Shown: piece after piece, positions 1 through 7,871 of the stretch
How the letters are laid out: every line of letters begins with the position of its first letter
Position numbering within the stretch: the stretch's first letter is position 1
Origin: Zygnema cylindricum
Lineage: Eukaryota > Streptophyta > Zygnematophyceae > Zygnematales > Zygnemataceae
Direction: 5' to 3'
Assembly: GCA_037447655.1 (NCBI GenBank)
Contig: JBBHKE010002865.1
Span: 1-11,894, forward strand
Length of the DNA stretch: 11,894 nt
Program-made: the position numbers and the translations under genes
Notes under the pieces: model-generated
The model's input: the letters and a program-made list of their open reading frames with translations, nothing else
Database searches by the model: none
What the model was told of the DNA's origin: nothing

Positions 1-201
1 AACCATGTTTCTAACACAAGTTTGTGTTTGCGCTAACAAGAATAGTGGCAACAAACTCTTTATATTGTTAACGCTCACAAAAATAGTTAAAAAAACCCTA
101 AACCATGTTTCTAACACAAGTTTGTGTTTGCGCTAACAAGAATAGTGGCAACAAACTCTTTATATTGTTAACGCTCACAAAAATAGATAAAAAAAACACT
201 A
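1..201. repeat. Two consecutive type A monomers: break in A/B alternation
   Basis: The units starting at 1 and 101 are both class A in the body, whereas every later unit alternates. Positions 1-86 are identical to 101-186. Both begin with the B-type bases ctaacac and switch to A-type at gtttgtg, so the crossover point lies in the block shared by A and B near monomer positions 11-20. This looks like an unequal exchange out of register by one monomer, followed by duplication of the hybrid. Whether the run of A units continues to the left cannot be seen. Confidence 0.9.
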
Positions 202-302
202 AACCATGTTTCTAACACAAATTTGAGTTTGCGCTAACAAAGATATTTGTAACAAACAACGTTTGTTGTTCACGATCACAAAAATAGGTAAAATAAGCTT
301 TG
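202..302 (+). repeat. Type B monomer (representative, 101 bp)
   Basis: This is a typical class B unit. Diagnostic positions are tttctaacac or tttcttacac after the start, acaaatttgag, aacaaagatatttgtaac in the middle, acaacgtttattgttcgcgg, and a 3' end aagaggtaaaataaac followed by ctt or tcc. This copy has the variants tttgttgttcacgatc, aataggtaaaataagc. The first ~40 bases are nearly the same as class A, and most of the divergence from A lies in positions 41-75 and at the 3' end. There are 58 B units, each followed directly by an A unit. Confidence 0.95.
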
Positions 303-394
303 AACCATGTTTATAACAAAAGTTTGTGTTTGCGCCAACAAAAATAGTGGCAACAAACTCTTTATATTGTTAACGCTCACAAAAATAGTTAAAA

Positions 395-406
395 AAACCC
401 TAAACC
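395..406. other. Telomere-like motif aaaccctaaacc at the A-B junction (example)
   Basis: The 12 bases match (CCCTAAA)n, the plant-type telomere repeat, over 1.7 units, and contain the telo-box core AAACCCTA known from plant promoters. I find the exact 12-mer at about 19 of the monomer junctions, for instance also near 596, 799, 2815, 4632, 5440, 6249, 8872 and 11091. It is never found at B-to-A junctions, which read aaaccttgaacc or aactccaaacc. It could be chance within a satellite consensus. Confidence 0.6.
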
Positions 407-503
407 ATGTTTCCTACACAAATTTGAGTTTGCGCTAACAAAGATATTTGTAACAAACAATGTTTATTGTTTGCCGTCAAAAAAAGAGGTAAAATAAACC
501 TTG

Positions 504-603
504 AACCATGTTTATAACACAAGTTTGTGTTTGCGCTAACAAGAATAGTGACAACAAACTCTTTATATTGTAAGCGTCATAAAAATAGTTTACAAAAACC
601 CTA
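504..603 (+). repeat. Type A monomer (representative, 100 bp)
   Basis: This is a typical class A unit; the strand given is only the orientation used here. Diagnostic positions compared with class B are: tttataacac after the start, acaagtttgtg (B has acaaatttgag), aagaatagtggcaac in the middle, ctctttatattgttaac (often an HpaI site, gttaac) and a 3' end of the form atagtt followed by an A-tract and ccct. This particular copy has small variants (gtgacaac, taagcgtcat). Class A splits into two linked haplotypes: A1 with aagaatagtggcaacaaactc and A2 with aacaatagtggtaacaaacac. There are 60 A units in the window; class identity is clear by eye. Confidence 0.95.
516..531. repeat. 16-bp near-palindrome of type A units (example)
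   Basis: The half-sites aacacaag and tttgtgtt are inverted copies except for the central pair. They occupy monomer positions 13-28, inside the ~40-bp block most conserved between classes, and recur in most A units. It could form a small hairpin or be a site for a dimeric protein; neither is shown. Confidence 0.8.
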
Positions 604-1221
604 AACCATGTTTCTTACACAAATTTGAGTTTGCGCTAACAAAGATATTTGCAACAAACAACGTTTATTGTTTGTGGTTACAAAAAGAGGTAAAATAAAC
701 TCCAAATCATGTTTATAATACAAGTTTGTGTTTGCGCTAACAACAATAGTGGTAACAAACAATTTATATTTTTAACCCTCACAAAAATAAATAAATAAAA
801 ACCCTAAACCATGTTCCTAACACAAATTTGAGTTTGCGTTAACAAAGACATTTGTAACAAACAACGTTTATTGTTCGTAGTCACAAAAAGAGGTAAAATA
901 AACCTTAAACCATGTTGATAACACAAGTTTGTGTTTGCGCTCAGAACAATAGTGGTAACAAACACTTTATATTGTTAACGCTCACAAAAGAAGTTTAAAA
1001 AAACCCTAAACTTTGTTTCTTACACAAATTTGAGTTTGCGCTAACAAAGACATTTGTAACAAACAACGTTTATTGTTCGTAGTCACAAATAGAGGTAAAA
1101 TAAACCTTAAACCATGTTGATAACACAAGTTTGTGTTTGCGCTCAGAACAATAGTGGTAACAAACACTTTATATTGTTAACGCTCACAAAAATAGTTAAA
1201 AAAAAACTATACCATGTTTCT

Positions 1222-1237
1222 AACACAAATTTGAGTT
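1222..1237. repeat. 16-bp near-palindrome of type B units (example)
   Basis: In B units the same position reads aacacaaa and tttgagtt: the centre is now symmetrical, and a single base (a instead of t) breaks the right arm. A and B therefore each keep seven of eight paired positions, broken at different places. Confidence 0.8.
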
Positions 1238-1253
1238 TGCGCTAACAAAGAAA

Positions 1254-1264
1254 TTTGTAACAAA
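1254..1264. repeat. Short palindrome tttgt-a-acaaa of type B units (example)
   Basis: Perfect 5-bp arms around one base. It recurs in most B units near monomer positions 45-55 and is lost in A units, where the same place reads gtggcaacaaa. Confidence 0.65.
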
Positions 1265-2135
1265 CAACATTTACTGTTCGCGGTCACAGAAAGAGAAAAA
1301 ATAAAATCCGAACAATGTGGATAACACAAGTTTGTGTTTGCGCTAACAGCAATAGTGGTAACAAACACTTTATATTGTTAACGCTCACAAAAAAAAATAA
1401 AAAAAAACACTTAACCATGTTTCTAACACAAATTTGAGTTGCGCTTACAAAGATATTTGTAACAAACAACGTTTATTGTTCGCGATCACAAAAAGAGGTA
1501 AAATAAACTTTGAACCATGTTTATAACAAAAGTTTGTGTTTGCGCCAACAAAAATAGTGGCAACAAACTCTTTATATTGTTAACGCTCACAAAAATAGTT
1601 AAAAAAATCCTAAACCATGTTTCTAACACAAATTTGAGTTTGCGCTTACAAAGATATTTGTAACAAACAACGTTTATTGTTTGCCGTCACAAAAAAGGGG
1701 AAAATAAACCTTGAACCATGTTTATAACACAAGTTTGTGTTTGCGCAAACAAGAATAGTGGCAACAAACTCTTTATAATGTTAACGCTCACAAAAGAAGT
1801 TTAAAAAACCGTAAACTTTGTTTTTTGCACAAATTTGAGTTTGCGCTAACAAAGATATTTGTAACAAATGACGTTTATTTTCGCAATAACAAAAATAGGT
1901 AAAATAAACTCCAAACCATGTTTATAATACAAGTTTGTGTTTGCGCTAACAAGAATAGTGGCAACAAACTCTTCATATTGTTAACGCTCACAAAAATAAA
2001 TATAAAAAAACCATAAACCATGTTTCTAACACATATTTGACTTTGAGCTAACAAATATATTTGTAACAAAAAAAGTTTATTTTACGCAGTCACAAAAAGA
2101 GGTAAAATAAACCTTGAACCATGTTTATAACAATA

Positions 2136-2537
2136 GTTTGTGTTTGTGCTAACAACAATTGTGGTAAAAAACTCTTTATATTGTTAACGCTCACAAAAAT
2201 AGTTAAAAAATCCCTAAACCATGTTTCTAACACAAATTTGAGTTTGCGCTAACAAAGATATTTGGAACAAACAACGTTTATTGTTTGCGGTCATAAAAAG
2301 AGGTAAAATAAACTCCAAACCATGTTTATAATACAAGTTTGTGTTTGTGCTAACAACAATTGTGGTAAAAAACTCTTTATATTGTTAACGCTCACAAAAA
2401 TAGTTAAAAAATCCCTAAACCATGTTTCTAACACAAATTTGAGTTTGCGCTATCAAAGATATTTGGAACAAACAACGTTTATTGTTTGCGGTCATAAAAA
2501 GAGGTAAAATAAACTCCAAACCATGTTTATAATACAA
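2136..2537. repeat. Recent tandem duplication of one 201-bp dimer
   Basis: Positions 2136-2336 and 2337-2537 are the same 201-bp sequence apart from one base that I can see (a at 2252, t at 2453). Both carry the rare markers gtgctaacaacaattgtgg, aaaaatccctaaacc, atttggaac and gcggtcataaaaag. The markers gtgctaacaacaattg also occur in blocks II and III, but there the dimer is single, so the doubling here is the younger event. Confidence 0.92.
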
Positions 2538-3327
2538 TTTTGTGTTTGCGCTAACAACAATAGTGGTAACAAACACTTTATTATTTTAAAGCTCATATAA
2601 AAAACTTAAAATAAAATACTAAACCAAGTTTTTAACACAAATTTGAGTTTGCGCTAACAAATATATTTGTAACAAACAACTTTTATTGTTCACGGTCACA
2701 AAAAGAGGTAAAAAAACCTTGAACTATGTATAAAACACAAGTTTGTGTTTGCGCTTACAAGAATAGTGGCAACAAACTCTTTGTATTGTTAACGCTCACA
2801 AAAATAGTTAAAAAAAACCCTAAACCATGTTTCTTACACAAATTTGAGTTTGCGCTACCAAATATAATTGTAACAAACAACGTTTATTGTTCGCGGTCAC
2901 AAAAAAAGGTAAAATAAACCATAATCCATGTTTATAACACAAGTTTGTGTTTGCGCTTACGAGAATAGTGGCAACAAAATCTTAATATTGTTAACGCTCA
3001 CAAAAATAGTTTAAAAAAACCCTAAATGATGTTTCTTACACAAATTTGAGTTTGCGCTAACAAAAAAAATTGTAACAAACAACGTTTTTTGTTCACGGTC
3101 ACAAAAAGAGGTAAAATAAACCTTAAACCATGTTTATAACACAAGTTTGTGTTTTCTCTAACAATAATTGTGGCAACAAACTCTTTATATTGTTAACCCT
3201 CACAAAAACAGTTTAAAAAAACCGTAAACCATGTTTCTTACAAAAATTTGACATTGCGATAACAAAGATATTTGTAACAAACAACGTTTATTATTCGCGA
3301 TGACAAAAATAGGTAAAATAAACACCA
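2538..3327. repeat. Ordinary A/B dimers without a close copy in the window
   Basis: This stretch holds about four alternating dimers, starting units at 2622, 2722, 2823, 2924, 3025, 3126 and 3227. They carry private substitutions such as aaccaagtttttaac, aactatgtataaaac, gttttctctaac and caaaaatttgacattgcg. I see no long match elsewhere in the window, except that the A-unit tail near 2580-2620 (gctcatat, aaatact) resembles those near 3400 and 4820. There is nothing other than satellite here. Confidence 0.85.
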
Positions 3328-3733
3328 AACCATGTTTATAATACAAGTTTGTGTTTGCGCTAACAACAATAGTGGTAACAAACACTTTATAATTTTAACG
3401 CTCATATAACAAAATATAAAAAAATACTAAACCATGTTTCTTACACAAATTTGAGTTTGCAATAACAAAGATATTTGTAACAAAAAACGTTTATCGTTCA
3501 GGGTCACAAAAAGATGTAAAATATACTCTGAAACATGTTTATAACACAAGTTTGTGTTTGCAATAACAATAATAGTAGTAACAAACACTTTATATTGTTA
3601 ACGCTCACAAAAATATGATAAAAAAAGCCCTAAGCCATGTTTCTAACACAAATTTGATTTTGCGCAAACAAAGATATTTGTAACAAACAACTTTTATTGT
3701 TCGGGGTCACAAAAAGAGGTAATATAAACCTTG
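3328..3733. repeat. Higher-order block V, copy 1
   Basis: Two dimers' worth of sequence share rare markers with 4741-5346: ctttataattttaacgctc followed by atat, aaatactaaacc, gagtttgcaataac, a tttatcg with agggtcac, agatgtaaaatatactctg and the unit opening aaacatg, then aatatgataaaaaaagcc and taagccatg. The offset is 1413 bp (7 dimers) for the first half and 1614 bp (8 dimers) for the second, so the other copy has one additional dimer in the middle. Confidence 0.85.
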
Positions 3734-4538
3734 AACCATGTTTATAACAAAATTTTGTGTTTGTGTTAACAATAATAGTGGAAAAAATCTCTTTATATTG
3801 TTAACTCCCACAAAAATAGTTAAAAAAACCCTAAACCATGTTTTTAACACAAATTTGGGTTTGCGCTAACAAAGATATTTGTAACAAACAACGTTTATTG
3901 TTTACGGTCACAAAAAATGGTAAAATAAACTCCAAACCATGTTTATAATACAAGTTTGTGTTTGCGTTAACCACAATAGTGGTAACAAACAATTTATATT
4001 TTTAACCCTCACAAAAATAAATAAATAAAAACACTAAACCATGTTCCTAACACAAATTTGAGTTTGCGCTCACAAAGACATTTGTAACAAACAACGATTA
4101 TTGTTCGTAGTCACGAATATAGGTAAAATAAACCTTAAACCATGTTGATAACACAAGTTTGTGTTTGCGCTTAGAACTATAGTGGTAACAAACACTTTAT
4201 ATTGTTAACGCTCACAATAATATTTAAAAAAAAATTAAACCATGTTTCTAACACAAATTTGAGTTTGCGCTAACAAAGATATTTGTAACAAAAAAGGTTT
4301 TTTATTTCGCGGTCACAAAAAGAGGTAAAATAAACCTTGAACCTTGTTTATAAAAAAATTTGTGTTTGTGCTTACAAGAATAGTGGCAACAAAATCTTTA
4401 TATTGTTAACGATCACAAAAATAGTTAAAAAACCCTAAACCATGTTTCTAACACAAATTTGAGTTTGCGCTTACAAAGATATTTGTAACAAACAACTTTT
4501 ATTGTTCACGGTCACAAAAAGAGGTAAAATAAACCTTG
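3734..4538. repeat. Four dimers; the part at 3935-4237 is a diverged copy of 705-1209
   Basis: Units at 3935, 4037 and 4138 repeat the order seen at 705 onward: aacaatttatatttttaacc with ataaataaataaa, then ttcctaac with acatttg and ttcgtagtcac, then gttgataac with gcttagaac. The aactttg dimer that follows in block I is absent here. Flanking units (3734, 3834, 4238, 4340, 4438) are ordinary; the A unit at 4340 is the shortest in the window, 98 bp, with aaaaaaatttgtg where acacaagtttgtg is usual. Confidence 0.75.
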
Positions 4539-4740
4539 AACCATGTTTATAACACAAGTTTGTGTTTGCGCTAAGAAGAATAGTGGCAACAAACTCTTTA
4601 TATTGTAAGCGCTCATAAAAAAAGTTTACAAAAACCCTAAACCATGTTTCTTACACAAATTTGAGTTTGCGCTAACAAAGATATTTGTAGCAAGCAACGT
4701 TTATTGTTTGTGGTCACAAAAATAGGTAAAATAAACTCCA
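4539..4740. repeat. Dimer matching 504-704
   Basis: This A-B pair shares the rare attgtaagcg, cat, agtttacaaaaaccc and tttattgtttgtgg with 504-704, at an offset of about 4035 bp (20 dimers). It is followed by block V copy 2, while the dimer at 504 is followed by block I, so the exchange boundary lies at the end of this B unit. Variants private to this copy include gctaagaag and gtagcaagc. Confidence 0.75.
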
Positions 4741-5346
4741 AACCATGTTTATAATACAAGTTTGTGTTTGCGCTAACAACAATAGTGGTAACAAACACTT
4801 TATAATTTTAACGCTCATATAAAAAAATAAAAAAAAATACTAAACCATGTTTCTTACACAAATTTGAGTTTGCAATAACAAAGATATTTGTAACAAACAA
4901 CGTTTATCGATCAGGGGCACAAAAAGATGTAAAATATACTCTGAAACATGTTTATAACACAAGTTTGTGTTTGGGCTAACAACAAAAGTGGTAACAACAC
5001 TTAATATTGTTAACGCTCACACAAATATTGAAAAAAAAATCCTAAACCATGTTTCTAACACAAATTTGAGTTTGCGCTAACAAATATATTTTAACAAACA
5101 ACATTTATTCTTTGCGGTCACAAAAAGAGGTAAAATAAACTCCGAACCATGTTGATAACACAAGTTTGTGTTTGCGCTAACAATAATAGTGGTAACAAAC
5201 ACTTTATATTGTTAACGCTCACAAAAATATGATAAAAAAAGCCCTAAGCCATGTTTCTAACACAAATTTGAATTTGCGCAAACAAAGATATTTGTAACAA
5301 ACAACGTTTATTGTTCGCGGTCACAAAAAGAGGTAAAATAAACCTT
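4741..5346. repeat. Higher-order block V, copy 2 (with one additional dimer)
   Basis: Three dimers correspond to two in 3328-3733. Shared markers are ctttataattttaacgctcatat, gtttgcaataac, tttatcg, agatgtaaaatatactctg with aaacatg, and aatatgataaaaaaagcc with taagccatg. The additional dimer lies between the aaacatg unit (4944) and the aatatgat tail (about 5228). The same aatat-type tail with taagcc also occurs at about 7647-7670. Confidence 0.82.
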
Positions 5347-6054
5347 AACCATGTTGATAAATGAAGTTTGTGTTTGCACTAACAACTATTGTGGTAACAA
5401 ACACTTTATATTGTTAACGCTCACAAAAATAGTTAAAAAAAACCCTAAACCATGTTTCTAGCACAAGTTTGAGTTTGCGCTAAGAAAGATATTTGTAACA
5501 AACATCGTTTAATGTTTCCGGTCATAGAAAGAGGTAATATAAACTCAGATCCATGTTTATACCACATGTTTGTGTTTGAGCTGACAACAATAGTAATAAC
5601 AAACACTTTATATTGATAACGTTCACAAAAAAAAATAAAAAAAAACCCTAAACCATGTTTTTATCACAAATTTGAGTTTGCGCTAACAAAGATATTTGTA
5701 ACAAAAAAGGTTTATTTTTCGCGGTCACAAAAAGAGGTAAAATAAACTCCAAACCATGTTTATAATACAAGTTTGTGTTTGCGATAATAACAATAGTGGT
5801 AACAAACACTTTATATTTTTAACGCTCACAAAAATATTAAAAAAAATAACCTAAACCATGTTTCTAACAAAAATTTGAGTTTGCGCTAACAGAGATATGA
5901 GTAAAAAACAACGTTTATTATTCGCGGTCACAAAAAGAGGTTAAATAAATTTCGAACCATGTTGATATTACAAGTTTGTGTTTGCTCTAACAAAATAGTG
6001 GCAACAAACTCTTTATATTGTTAACACTCACAAAAACAGATTAAAAAAACCCTA
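5347..6054. repeat. Ordinary A/B dimers with many private variants
   Basis: Units start at 5347, 5448, 5549, 5651, 5752, 5854 and 5955, in strict alternation. Private changes are frequent (ataaatgaagtttg, gcacaagtttgag, cagatccatg, accacatgtttgtg, agagatatgag), so these dimers look older or less often homogenised than the neighbouring blocks. No gene-like signal is present. Confidence 0.85.
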
Positions 6055-7061
6055 AACCATGTTTCTAACACAAATTTGAGTTTGTGCTTACAAAGATATT
6101 TGTAACAAACAACGTTTGTTGTTCACGGTCACAAAAATAGGTAAAATAAGCTTTGAACCATGTTTATAACAAAAGTTTGTGTTTGCGCCAACAAAAATAG
6201 TGGCAACAAATTCTTTATATTGTTAACGCTCACAAAAATAGTTTAAAAAAACCCTAAACCATGTTTCTTACACAAATTTGAGTTTGCCCTAACAATGAAA
6301 TTTGTAACAAACAATGTTTATTGTTTGCCGTCACAAAAAAGGGGAAAATAAACCTTGAACCATGTTTATAACACAAGTTTGTGTTTGCGCAAACAAGAAT
6401 AGTGGCAACAAACTCTTTATAATGTTAACGCTCACAAAAGAAGTTTAAAAAACCGTAAACTTTGTTTTTTGCACAAATTTGAGTTTGCGCTAACAAAGAT
6501 ATTTGTAACAAATGACGTTTACTTTCGCAATAACAAAAATAGGTAAAATAAACTCCAAACCATGTTTATAATACAAGTTTGTGTTTGCGCTAACAAGAAT
6601 AGTGGCAACAAACTCTTCATATTGTTAACGCTCACAAAAATAAATATAAAAAAACCATAAACCATGTTTCTAACACATATTTGACTTTGAGCTAACAAAT
6701 ATATTTGTAACAAAAAAGGTTTATTTTACGCAGTCACAAAAAAGAGGTAAAATAAACCTTGAACCATGTTTATAACAAAAGTTTGTGTTTGTGCTAACAA
6801 CAATTGTTGTAAAAAACTTTTTATATTGTTAACGCTCAAATAAATAGTTAAAAAATCCCTAAACTATGTTTCTAACACAAATTTGAGTTTTCGCCAACAA
6901 AGATATTTGTAACAAACAACGTTTATTGTTTGCGGTCAAAAAAAGAGGTAAAATAAACTCCAAACCATGTTGATAACTCAAGTTTGTGTTTGAGCTTAGA
7001 ACAATAGTGGTAACAAACAATTTATATTTTTAACCTTCACAAAAATAAAATAAAATCCCTA
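6055..7061. repeat. Higher-order block III (5 dimers)
   Basis: Positions 6055-6838 match 8678-9461 at a constant offset of 2623 bp (13 dimers). I count about four mismatches in 784 bp: gtgctt/gcgctt, catgttt/catattt, taatgtt/tattgtt and a t/c in aacttttt. Both edges are sharp: upstream aaccctaaacc against aatcccaaacc, and downstream caaataaatag against cacaaaaatag. The final dimer to 7061 is related but clearly more diverged. The high identity marks a recent duplication or conversion. Confidence 0.9.
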
Positions 7062-7162
7062 AACCATGTTCCTAACACAAATTTGAGTTTGCGCTAACAA
7101 AGACATTTGTAACTAACAACGTTTATTATTTGTGGTTACAAAAAGAGGTAAAATAAACTCCA

Positions 7163-7668
7163 AATCATGTTTATAATACAAGTTTGTGTTTGCGCTAACA
7201 TCAATAGTGGTAACAAACAATTTATATTTTTAACCGTCACAAAAATAAATAAATGAAAACACTAAACTATGTTCCTAACACAAATTTGAGTTTGCGCTAA
7301 CAAAGACATTTGAAACAAACAACGTTTATTGTTCGTAGTAACAAAAAGAGGTAAAATAAACATTAAGCCATGTTGATATCACAAGTTTGTGTTTGCGCTT
7401 AGAACAATAGTGGTAACAAACACTTTATATTGTTAACGCTCACAAAAATAGTTAAAAAAAAACTAAACCATGTTTCTAACACAAATTTGAGTTTGCGCTA
7501 ACAAAGAAATATGTAACAAACAACATTTACTGTTCGCGGTCACAAAAAGAGGTAAAATAAAATCCGATCAATGTGGATAACACAAGTTTGTGTTTGCGCT
7601 AACAGCAATAGTGGTTACAAACACTTTATATTGTTAACGCTCACAAAAATATTATAAAAAAAACCCTA
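7163..7668. repeat. Higher-order block IV: copy of 705-1412 lacking one dimer
   Basis: The block opens with the shared aaatcatg unit and aacaatttatatttttaacc, continues with ttcctaac, acatttg and gttcgtagt, then gcttagaac, then directly with the B unit bearing acatttactg and the A unit gatcaatgtggat. In block I the aactttg dimer (1009-1209) stands between these. The junction falls within the A unit at 7366-7465, which begins like 908 and ends like 1110. Confidence 0.82.
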
Positions 7669-7871
7669 AGCCATGTTTCTAACACAAAGTTGAATTTGCG
7701 CTAACAAAGGTAATTGTAAAAAACAACGTTTATTGTTCACAGTCACAAAAAGAGGTAAAATAAAGCTTAAACCATGTTGATAACACAAGTTTGTGTTTGC
7801 GCTTAGAACAATAGTAGTAACAAACAATTTATATTTTTAACCCTCACAAAAATAAATAAATAAAAACCCTA
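7669..7871. repeat. Linking dimer between blocks IV and II
   Basis: The B unit has taagcc, acaaagttgaatttgcg and aaaggtaattg, resembling units at 3633 and 5247. The A unit at 7770 is a hybrid: gttgataac and gcttagaac at its start, then aacaatttatatttttaacc and ataaataaataaa as in the unit at 705. This hybrid marks a crossover between two A subtypes. Confidence 0.75.

Larger units (their letters stand above)
202..704. repeat. Dimers related to block III start and to 4539-4740
   Basis: The first two dimers (202-603) carry variants also seen at 6055-6457 and 8678-9080: gtttgttgttcac, aataggtaaaataagcttt, a following A unit with aaaagtttgtg and gcgccaac, then aatgtttattgtttgccgtc. They look like an older, diverged copy of that dimer pair. 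The stretch 504-704 also matches 4539-4740, sharing attgtaagcg, agtttacaaaaac and tttattgtttgtggt. No coding signal is present. Confidence 0.75.
705..2417. repeat. Higher-order block I (about 8.5 dimers)
   Basis: Rare variants in fixed order define this block: an A unit with aacaatttatatttttaacc and ataaataaataaa (705); B with ttcctaac and acatttg plus ttcgtagtcac (807); A with gctcagaac (908, 1110); a B unit opening aactttg (1009); B with acatttactg and cacagaaag (1210); A opening aacaatgtggat (1311); a second aactttg unit with aaatgacgttt (1814); B with cacatatttgactttgagc (2016); and A with gtgctaacaacaattgtgg (2117). The same order recurs at 7872-9686. One dimer is missing here relative to that copy, around 1613-1713. 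Confidence 0.85.

Noticed and set aside
395-406. True interstitial telomere tract
   Set aside because: Only 1.7 telomere units occur at any junction and they are never tandem; this is at most a telo-box-like motif in the consensus.
1875-2069. A 64-codon minus-strand open frame, found again with identical translation at 6519-6713 and 9142-9336
   Set aside because: Each spans a B-A junction of the satellite and is identical only because the three higher-order copies are recent duplicates. There is no start context, domain or codon pattern, and most other dimers have this frame closed.
2322-2917. Plus-strand open frames of about 61-63 codons (2322-2507, 2726-2917, also 9997-10185)
   Set aside because: They begin at the atg of the aaccatg or similar landmark and run through one dimer. 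They are by-products of the repeat, with low-complexity translations and no conservation of frame between dimers.
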